Assembly (NCBI GenBank): GCA_026195755.1
Contig: JAPHRL010000321.1
Coordinates: 1-5,126 of the forward strand
DNA length: 5,126 nt
Source of the DNA: Kangiella sp.
GTDB lineage: Bacteria > Pseudomonadota > Gammaproteobacteria > Enterobacterales > Kangiellaceae
Reading direction: 5' to 3'
The notes beneath the pieces were generated by a model that saw only the letters and a program-made list of their open reading frames with translations, was not told the origin of the DNA and made no database searches. Positions 1 through 5,126 of this stretch are shown here, piece after piece. The translations under genes were made by a program, and so were the position numbers. Positions within the stretch are counted from its first letter, which is position 1. Every line of letters begins with the position of its first letter.

Positions 1-771
1 ATAAACTAATAGCGCTGTGATGGCCAAAGCAATCAAGAAGAAAACGATAACCCCACCAGCTGCATCACTGACATCGCCAATCATTTTAGAGAAACCAATG
101 ATATGTACTTCAACATTAGAGTATTTTGCCTCAATGTCGGTACGAATTTGCTCTAAATCATGGGCCACACGCACGAAGTCTGTCTGCACCATCTGGTCAC
201 CGTCTTCACCCGAGCCTTGAGAATCCGTCGGGTTGTACTCAGAGAGTAACTGAGCAGAAACCATTGCTGAGCCGAACTCATTAGATACTAAACGACCAAC
301 GATACCGGCTTTAAGAATATTTTCTCTAACCTCATTCAAAGCACGATCAGAACCGTCAAAACGAGCTGGAATAACAGGTCCACCTTCCAGGCCTTGCTCA
401 CTGGCTTCAATGTATCGCGTATTAGGAGTAAATAATGACTCAACCTGTGGTTGATTCACTCCTTCAATACCCGCGACGCGATTAGTGGTTTCTTTCAGTG
501 CTTCAAAGAATTGAGTATTAAAAATATTTCCACTGGTATCTTCCAAAGCAACCAGAACACGATTAGCGCCACCAAATTGATCCTGATACTCAATGTAGGT
601 TTGCATGTATTCATGCTTTAGTGGAATATTTTTTTCAAAGCTCGCATCTACTCTTAACTGCGTTACGAAATAAGCCATTATTACTGTAAAAACAGCAAAC
701 AGACCAATCCATAACATTCGCTTAGTGAAAAATAACTTTGAGACTAATGCTTCTAATTTGTTTGTTGTCAT
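1..771 (-). CDS. RND/MMPL-superfamily exporter, N-terminal part (cut by left window edge)
   Basis: The first 257 codons are visible and the frame is still open at base 1, so the gene continues outside the window. Residues about 19-39 form a first membrane helix after a short basic cytoplasmic start (SKLFFTKR). Residues about 40-235 form a periplasmic porter-type domain, beginning with a segment (VDASFEKNIP, then YQDQFGGANRVLVALED) typical of the COG1033-type predicted exporters. A second helix begins near residue 237 (GGVIVFFLIALAITALLVY) and runs to the edge. RND proteins of this family are inner-membrane, proton-driven exporters of lipids or other hydrophobic compounds, usually near 750-850 residues with two such halves; only the first third of the first copy can be inspected. 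The ATG at 769-771 is supported by an AAAGG ribosome site 9 nt upstream. It starts 33 bp after the propeller gene stop, so co-transcription is likely. An acidic Gly/Ser linker (residues 181-192) interrupts the porter domain. Family assignment is firm; the substrate is unknown. Confidence 0.9.
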   Translation of the reverse strand, partial: MTTNKLEALVSKLFFTKRMLWIGLFAVFTVIMAYFVTQLRVDASFEKNIPLKHEYMQTYIEYQDQFGGANRVLVALEDTSGNIFNTQFFEALKETTNRVAGIEGVNQPQVESLFTPNTRYIEASEQGLEGGPVIPARFDGSDRALNEVRENILKAGIVGRLVSNEFGSAMVSAQLLSEYNPTDSQGSGEDGDQMVQTDFVRVAHDLEQIRTDIEAKYSNVEVHIIGFSKMIGDVSDAAGGVIVFFLIALAITALLVY

Positions 772-780
772 TCTGTATAA

Positions 781-785
781 CCTTT
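781..785 (-). promoter_or_regulatory. Ribosome binding site of the RND gene
   Basis: On the minus strand this reads AAAGG, 9 nt before the ATG at 769-771. It fixes the start of the RND gene and shows that translation can restart after the propeller gene stop at 805-807. No promoter or hairpin was seen in the 33-bp gap. Confidence 0.7.
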
Positions 786-804
786 AAACGAACACTATGG
801 CTAA

Positions 805-1812
805 TTACTCTTGCGATAGGCTTATGCGTTCAACACCGCCATCACCCACAACAACTAAAGTATCCTCATCAACCGCTACAACGGCTGTACGGCCCTTTAA
901 ATCTTTACGCTTTTTAATAACGGTGTCTGTCAGTGTTTTATAAACCATGACACCACCAGTACCTACCAACACCCAACTGTCAGCACTCAAAATAACCAGA
1001 TCATGGAAGCCTGAAGCCGTACTCAAGAACTGCCCCTGCCAGGATTGCCCTTCATCTTTTGAAATGTATAAATTGCCACGCAGACCATAAACATAAAGGT
1101 GGCCACTAGCATTAACTGTAATTCCAAAGAAGGAACCATCGTATGGAGTTGCCAATTTTTGCCAAGTTTTCCCGCCATCGCGCGTTTCTGCGACTAACGC
1201 AGAACTAGTTTCAAAGCCATCTTCATCAATGCCATCAATATATTTCTCACCGGCAAGCACCCAGTAATCATCAGTGATAGTCTTCAAAGAATAAAAATGA
1301 CTAAAATAGCCATAATAGTCAGCGAGTCCTTCTATCTCATGAGACTCCCAAGACTCTCCCTGGTCGCTCGACTCAAGATATAATCCATACGAACCAACCG
1401 CAACAATCCGCCCACCATTGATAAACTGCACGTCAAATAATGCAGGTTGCTCAAATGAGTCTTCCTGGTGAGCTAGCTGCCAACTTTCTCCACCATCATT
1501 GGTTAGCAAAATGGTTTGACTGAAGCCAACGGCAATACCACGCTCATCTTCCAAAAAGTCAACAGCCGTTAACTGTTCGCGTGTCGGAACTGGAACCTGC
1601 CGCCAGTCAACTCCTTGGTTATCCGATAATAGAATATGCCCTCGCTCACCAACAGTAATTAGCCGGCCGGATTCGAGTTTTTCAATATCTAAGAGTAAGG
1701 ATTTTGTTGCCTTATCAGCAATTAACGCAGCTTTAGCTTCTAAGCAAGACGAGGCAAAGGTTCCGGTGACCAATAGCACCAAAGGGAATGCATACTTAAT
1801 GATTGCTTTCAT
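805..1812 (-). CDS. YCF48-like Asp-box beta-propeller protein, secreted or lipoprotein
   Basis: A 335-residue exported protein. Residues 1-28 look like a signal peptide: basic MKAIIK start, hydrophobic core at about 8-20, and either signal peptidase I cleavage after AKA (26-28) or lipoprotein processing at Cys23 (FASSC). The mature part carries five Asp-box motifs of the form S/T-x-D-x-G-x-S/T-W at about 63-70, 104-111, 148-155, 210-217 and 251-258. Each follows a V/A-x-G beta strand, and two degenerate repeats follow (VGTGG at 283-287, VGDGG at 322-326), which fits a seven-bladed propeller. YCF48/HCF136 is the photosystem II assembly factor of cyanobacteria and plants, but nothing here is photosynthetic. 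In non-photosynthetic bacteria such genes recur beside RND exporters with DUF1302/DUF1329, where an accessory or scaffold role in the envelope is inferred. The gene starts 34 nt past a terminator, with only a weak AGAG-like ribosome site. The ATG at 1810-1812 is chosen because it gives the complete signal peptide. Fold is well supported; function is not known. Confidence 0.88.
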   Translation of the reverse strand: MKAIIKYAFPLVLLVTGTFASSCLEAKAALIADKATKSLLLDIEKLESGRLITVGERGHILLSDNQGVDWRQVPVPTREQLTAVDFLEDERGIAVGFSQTILLTNDGGESWQLAHQEDSFEQPALFDVQFINGGRIVAVGSYGLYLESSDQGESWESHEIEGLADYYGYFSHFYSLKTITDDYWVLAGEKYIDGIDEDGFETSSALVAETRDGGKTWQKLATPYDGSFFGITVNASGHLYVYGLRGNLYISKDEGQSWQGQFLSTASGFHDLVILSADSWVLVGTGGVMVYKTLTDTVIKKRKDLKGRTAVVAVDEDTLVVVGDGGVERISLSQE

Positions 1813-1846
1813 ACAGAACAGTATTCTCTGGTTATTTTATAAATGT

Positions 1847-1875
1847 AAAAAAAGCGGCCGAAGGAACGGCCGCTT
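1847..1875 (-). terminator. Intrinsic terminator after the DUF1329 gene
   Basis: On the minus strand a 9-bp perfect stem (AAGCGGCCG paired with CGGCCGCTT) closes a 6-nt loop (TTCCTT). A run of seven T's follows, at 1847-1853, overlapping the last two stem bases. The hairpin begins 11 nt after the DUF1329 stop codon. The stem core is seven GC pairs, so this should be an efficient Rho-independent terminator for transcripts coming from DUF1302-DUF1329. The plus-strand reading has no U-run after the stem, so it works in one direction only. It sits just ahead of the propeller gene and so separates the two halves of the cluster. Confidence 0.92.
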
Positions 1876-1886
1876 ATATCGTCTAA

Positions 1887-3269
1887 CTAGCGTCTACCGG
1901 CGCGACGTAATGCAGAAGGAGTGAAGTGAGAGCCACTAAACTCTGCTTTGAAGTTGTACATGTTTTCCTGATTATCTAAACCAATGACCAAGTAACGGCC
2001 TGATGGCAAGTCATAATAGGCTTCAAGAGTTGACCACAATGTAGGTACATCATAGTAGTTAATCAAGTATGCTTGAGCAACACGCCACAACTCTCCGCGC
2101 TCGTCATACATTTCCTCAGCAGCAATCTGCCAACTATCTTCATCAACATAGAAAACACGTTTCTTGTATTGATGGCGAGTATCGTCTTTCAAATTTGCTT
2201 CTAACACCCAAACGCGATGCTTTTCATATCGAACCAAGTCAGAATTAATCACACCAGGCTTGATAATTGCATCATAAGTTACCTCATCAGAATGTAACTT
2301 GTATGTGTTATAGGGAATATAGATTTCTTTCTTGCCTTTAATCGTCCAGTTGTAACGATCAGGCGCACCATTGAACATATCGAAATCATCAGTTGTACGC
2401 AAACCATCAGAGGCCGTACCCGGAGCATCATAAGCAACGTTTGGAGCACGACGTACACGACGCTGACCGGTGTTATAAGTCCAAGCTTTACGTGGCTCTT
2501 TCACCTGATCCATGGTTTCATGAACCAATAAGGCAGTACCAGCTAAACGCGCTGGAGCCGTCACATTCTGACGGAACAAGAAAAGAACATTACCCTCTTC
2601 TAATTTCTCAGGAGTCATGTCTGGTTCATTATAGATATGATGAAGCTCATCTCTTAGTTTAACCAATACATAGCTACCGTCAGGTAATGGAGCAGCTTGC
2701 CCTACCTCACGCTCAACTGACACACCACGGTAACGTGTGATCGAGTTCCAGATTAACTGAAGACCATTTTCAGGAAATGGGAACGGAATACCAACCGAAG
2801 CTCCTTTAATACCATTACCCTCTTGAATCAATTCTGCACGAGTGGCATTTTTTTGAATCGCTTCATAAATATGTTCTGGGTAAGAAGCACTACGTCGAGT
2901 TGGGTAAATATGCATTTTGTAGCGATCAGGATAAGCTTTAAATAAAGCAACTTGCCCCACCGTTAAATGCTCTTCGTATTGCTGGTAATTGGATGCATCA
3001 ATTGTAAACAGCTTCTCATCTTCAGCAAATGGGTCAGGATGATGATCACCTACCTGATAACCTTCAGGAATCATATCTTCGGTGATCCCCCCAGTCCAAG
3101 CAGGAATCGAGCCGTCTTCATTTCCTGCGCGAATCGAACCCATGGGTGTATAGACTTCTCCGCCTAGTTGCGCAGCCTTTTCTGCTGAAACCTTAGCGGA
3201 TGCAACGCTTGAACATACTGCCGAAACGACTGCACCTACTAATAACCATTTATTCATCATTTTAGCCAT
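1887..3269 (-). CDS. DUF1329 family periplasmic protein (LolA/LolB-like)
   Basis: A full-length member (460 residues) of the DUF1329 family (PF07044). A signal peptide covers residues 1-25, with core WLLVGAVVSAV and an ASA cleavage site before Lys26. The family's usual order of motifs is present: LGGEVYTPMGSIRAGNEDG (35-53) with IPAWTGG (55-61); FKAYPDRYKMHIYPTRRSA (110-128); GIPFPFPENG with WNS (160-176); PRKAWTYNTGQRRVRRAPN (259-277), then SDGLRT; FNGAPDRYNW (299-308); RYEKHRVWVLEA (347-358); DEDSW (376-380); and a basic C-terminus, LRRAGRR. Family members are commonly classed with LolA/LolB-type folds, which carry acylated or hydrophobic cargo across the periplasm; cargo binding here is inferred. 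The first of three near-by ATGs is chosen because AAAAGGG lies 11 nt upstream, which would be too far for the ATG codons at residues 4 and 5. It follows the DUF1302 gene by 19 bp, so the two almost certainly share a transcript, which ends at the hairpin just downstream. No missing motif or frameshift was seen. Confidence 0.95.
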   Translation of the reverse strand: MAKMMNKWLLVGAVVSAVCSSVASAKVSAEKAAQLGGEVYTPMGSIRAGNEDGSIPAWTGGITEDMIPEGYQVGDHHPDPFAEDEKLFTIDASNYQQYEEHLTVGQVALFKAYPDRYKMHIYPTRRSASYPEHIYEAIQKNATRAELIQEGNGIKGASVGIPFPFPENGLQLIWNSITRYRGVSVEREVGQAAPLPDGSYVLVKLRDELHHIYNEPDMTPEKLEEGNVLFLFRQNVTAPARLAGTALLVHETMDQVKEPRKAWTYNTGQRRVRRAPNVAYDAPGTASDGLRTTDDFDMFNGAPDRYNWTIKGKKEIYIPYNTYKLHSDEVTYDAIIKPGVINSDLVRYEKHRVWVLEANLKDDTRHQYKKRVFYVDEDSWQIAAEEMYDERGELWRVAQAYLINYYDVPTLWSTLEAYYDLPSGRYLVIGLDNQENMYNFKAEFSGSHFTPSALRRAGRR

Positions 3270-3280
3270 ATCTTATACAA

Positions 3281-3287
3281 CCCTTTT
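3281..3287 (-). promoter_or_regulatory. Ribosome binding site of the DUF1329 gene
   Basis: The minus strand reads AAAAGGG here, beginning one base after the DUF1302 stop codon (3289-3291) and ending 11 nt before the DUF1329 ATG. The tight packing implies translational coupling or at least one shared transcript. It also decides between three clustered ATG codons in favour of the outermost. Confidence 0.7.
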
Positions 3288-3288
3288 A

Positions 3289-5126
3289 TTAAAACGAATA
3301 ACTTAATGCTAGTGAGACATGATCACGGTCTGAAATCAAGTTTGCAGACCCGCCCCCGAAGTAGCTGTTATAAGCAAAATCCCACTTCCAAGCACTTAAG
3401 GTACTCAAGCTCACACCAGCTGATAACGACTTACGACCTTCTAAGAAGTTCGAAATAGGCGCAGGCGTGTTACCGCTCACGTCATGCTGGAATACGATGC
3501 GTGGCGACATGTTCCAACCACTAAAGACATTATTATAATCCCAACGCATTGCCATGCGATAACCCCATGAAAATTCATCAGCAAAACCGTTTTGTGTCAT
3601 GCCTTCACATTCAGTACGAATTCTTTGATTAGTGATTGGGTGATTAAAGCCACAAGGAGAAGTGCCTGTTGGATCTAATGCAAATAGCCCTTCAATAGTG
3701 CCGTTTCCGTTATAGTCAACTGCACGGTCAGGGTTACCTGAACGGAATGTACCTTCAGCTTCAAAGCGCAGCTCGTCCTGACTTGGCATATCCAAAATCT
3801 GATTAGCGCCAACTTCTATTAAGAAAGCAGTTTGATCAGAACCAAACACAGGTCCTAACAATGAAGTAATTGTCATCTGAGCTTGAACAGTATCCAATAG
3901 GCGATAACCTGAAATTTCTTCACCTAAGCCAACACCATTGGCAACCTGGCTTGTTCCGCTCGGGATCTGACCGATAGGCTCGAGCGTTGCAAATAGCAGC
4001 TCAACGTCATCTACCTGTAATGGCTCATCAACACGGTAAGAAATTTCACCCGCTACAGACAGGCCACTATCCGTTGCTGTATTGAAGCTGAAACCATACA
4101 TTTGAATATCTTCTGGATACTCCAGGAAACCAGTAACCACACCCTGAGCATTAGCTGCGTTAGCAGAAATGATAGGACGGCGGTTGTGGTAATTCATATA
4201 GTAGAAACCCAGCTCTGTACCATACTCCGTAAAATAACCTACTTTGAAACCAAACTGACCTTGGTCATCAGCAAAGCGAGTCTCTTCTCTTAATGCTACT
4301 GTGCCAGGCTGGCCTTCAGAATATTGAGCAAAGCCTAAGTGTACTTCATAACCTTTCAGGCCCAAGAAATCGCGAGTTGAGAAAAAGGTGCCAGGCTCAT
4401 CAAATTTAACTTCTTCAAATTCAAATTGATAAAACGCTTCCATATTCCAGCTTTGGCTTAAATCAAACGAAGTCCAGATCATGCTGGTTGGAATAAAAGC
4501 TTCTTTAAGTTCTGCGCCGGGGTTTCTTAATGTTCTCAAATCAACTGCGTTAGCTTCGGATAAGCTGTGTTGAATAAAAGTACTCTCACCCCAACTGATA
4601 ACTTGCTCACCCAAACGAACCTGCATGACATTACCGCTGTCGAACTCGAATGTTTTCCAAACATACATATCAAGCATGCGGGCATCGTAACCTTGTTCGG
4701 TTCTTGCAGTGTTGCGATCACCACCATAGCCACCCGCTGGATAGCTATCTAAATCTCGGAAAGGAAGCTCTGTATCCATCAGAATTCGATCGTAATACCA
4801 AAGACCACGTGCGAATAAACCCTGGTCACCATCTTTATGGCGAATATCCAGCTCATGCACTCCTTTGATAACTTGCGAGAAAAAGTCGCCTTTATCAAAG
4901 TTCAAGTTGCCATCATCGGCATTATTCGACCATGCTCCATCTGGTACAGTGCCAGACCCGTATAAATTAGAAATAGGATTGCCAGTTTCTAATTCATAAA
5001 GGTTCGCCTTACCGACCAGGTTACGATCACGTTCCTCAACACGTACGCCAACCCCCACAGAGAGTGTGGTATCAAAGTTGACATCGTAATTTTCAGTATC
5101 CCAATTGACCGCGTAGCTACTGGTAG
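3289..5126 (-). CDS. DUF1302 family outer-membrane protein, N-terminus cut by right window edge
   Basis: At least 611 residues of a DUF1302 (PF06980) protein are visible. The frame stays open to the window edge, so the real start, with the expected signal peptide, lies beyond base 5126. The GTG at 5056-5058 is internal, because the family's N-terminal motif FDTTLS lies upstream of it (residues 17-22, counted from the first whole codon at the edge). Other family hallmarks are NLNFDKGDFFSQVIKG (73-88), SWGESTFIQ (177-185) and PGAELKEAFIP (192-202). Alternating aromatic strands occur throughout, and the last strand ends VSLALSYSF: a terminal Phe after alternating hydrophobics is the usual BAM-recognised end of an outer-membrane barrel. 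DUF1302 genes are almost always beside DUF1329, as here, and a porin or export-channel role is inferred rather than shown. A loop near residues 470-506 contains a calcium-loop-like DYNGNGTIE and the only two visible cysteines (491, 506). Family call is firm; function is unproven. Confidence 0.93.
   Translation of the reverse strand, partial: TSSYAVNWDTENYDVNFDTTLSVGVGVRVEERDRNLVGKANLYELETGNPISNLYGSGTVPDGAWSNNADDGNLNFDKGDFFSQVIKGVHELDIRHKDGDQGLFARGLWYYDRILMDTELPFRDLDSYPAGGYGGDRNTARTEQGYDARMLDMYVWKTFEFDSGNVMQVRLGEQVISWGESTFIQHSLSEANAVDLRTLRNPGAELKEAFIPTSMIWTSFDLSQSWNMEAFYQFEFEEVKFDEPGTFFSTRDFLGLKGYEVHLGFAQYSEGQPGTVALREETRFADDQGQFGFKVGYFTEYGTELGFYYMNYHNRRPIISANAANAQGVVTGFLEYPEDIQMYGFSFNTATDSGLSVAGEISYRVDEPLQVDDVELLFATLEPIGQIPSGTSQVANGVGLGEEISGYRLLDTVQAQMTITSLLGPVFGSDQTAFLIEVGANQILDMPSQDELRFEAEGTFRSGNPDRAVDYNGNGTIEGLFALDPTGTSPCGFNHPITNQRIRTECEGMTQNGFADEFSWGYRMAMRWDYNNVFSGWNMSPRIVFQHDVSGNTPAPISNFLEGRKSLSAGVSLSTLSAWKWDFAYNSYFGGGSANLISDRDHVSLALSYSF

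Noticed and set aside
17..220. Plus-strand open frame of 67 codons
   Set aside because: It lies antisense within the RND gene, has no ribosome site and no recognisable domain; it is a shadow of the real frame.
1210..1242. Acidic stretch IDGIDEDGFE in the propeller as an EF-hand-like calcium loop
   Set aside because: The spacing does not match: the first coordinating position would be Gly. It is better read as an acidic loop inserted in blade 4.
805..1812. Sialidase or other glycosidase activity suggested by the Asp-boxes
   Set aside because: Asp-boxes are structural in many propellers; no sialidase FRIP motif or catalytic Arg triad was seen.
1834..1841. TATAAAAT on the minus strand as a -10 box for the propeller gene
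   Set aside because: At 17-nt spacing the -35 position falls in the terminator stem and reads TTCGGC, a poor match; AT-rich sequence after a terminator gives such boxes by chance.
2393..2662. Plus-strand open frame of 89 codons
   Set aside because: Entirely antisense to well-conserved DUF1329 motifs; its composition is that of a complement frame and no domain is recognisable.
4102..4868. Several short open frames on both strands over the DUF1302 gene
   Set aside because: They overlap each other and the conserved DUF1302 frame, with no initiation signals or domain content.

Overview
The window is a single co-directional block, all on the minus strand, read from the right edge to the left. 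It carries four protein genes: a DUF1302-type outer-membrane protein (N-terminal end cut off by the right edge), a DUF1329 periplasmic protein, a YCF48-like Asp-box beta-propeller protein with a signal peptide, and the N-terminal part of an RND/MMPL-superfamily exporter (cut off by the left edge). Coding density is very high. The gaps are 19 bp (DUF1302 to DUF1329), 74 bp (DUF1329 to the propeller gene, holding a strong intrinsic terminator) and 33 bp (propeller to RND). No tRNA, rRNA, insertion sequence, CRISPR array or sizeable repeat was seen, and no non-coding stretch exceeds 300 bases.

The gene set and the domain motifs point to a Gram-negative gammaproteobacterium, since DUF1302/DUF1329 pairs are known from Pseudomonas, Marinobacter, Alcanivorax and relatives. 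Base composition is moderate and AT-leaning by eye, which fits a marine gammaproteobacterium better than a high-GC Pseudomonas. The species cannot be named from the sequence.

Each gene product is predicted for a different envelope layer. DUF1302 would be an outer-membrane barrel ending in Phe. DUF1329 would be a soluble periplasmic protein of a family usually related to the LolA/LolB fold. The YCF48 protein would be a secreted or lipid-anchored propeller. The RND protein would be an inner-membrane pump with a large periplasmic porter domain. Together they look like a trans-envelope apparatus for a hydrophobic compound (lipid, fatty acid, sterol or terpene-like), with the LolA-like protein as a possible shuttle. 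That role is inferred from fold and context; no substrate can be read from the sequence.

The transcriptional layout is the most notable regulatory feature. A 9-bp GC-rich hairpin followed by seven U's lies directly after DUF1329 and only 34 nt before the propeller start codon. It divides the block into an upstream pair (DUF1302-DUF1329) and a downstream pair (YCF48-RND), which must be fed by read-through or by a very short promoter region.
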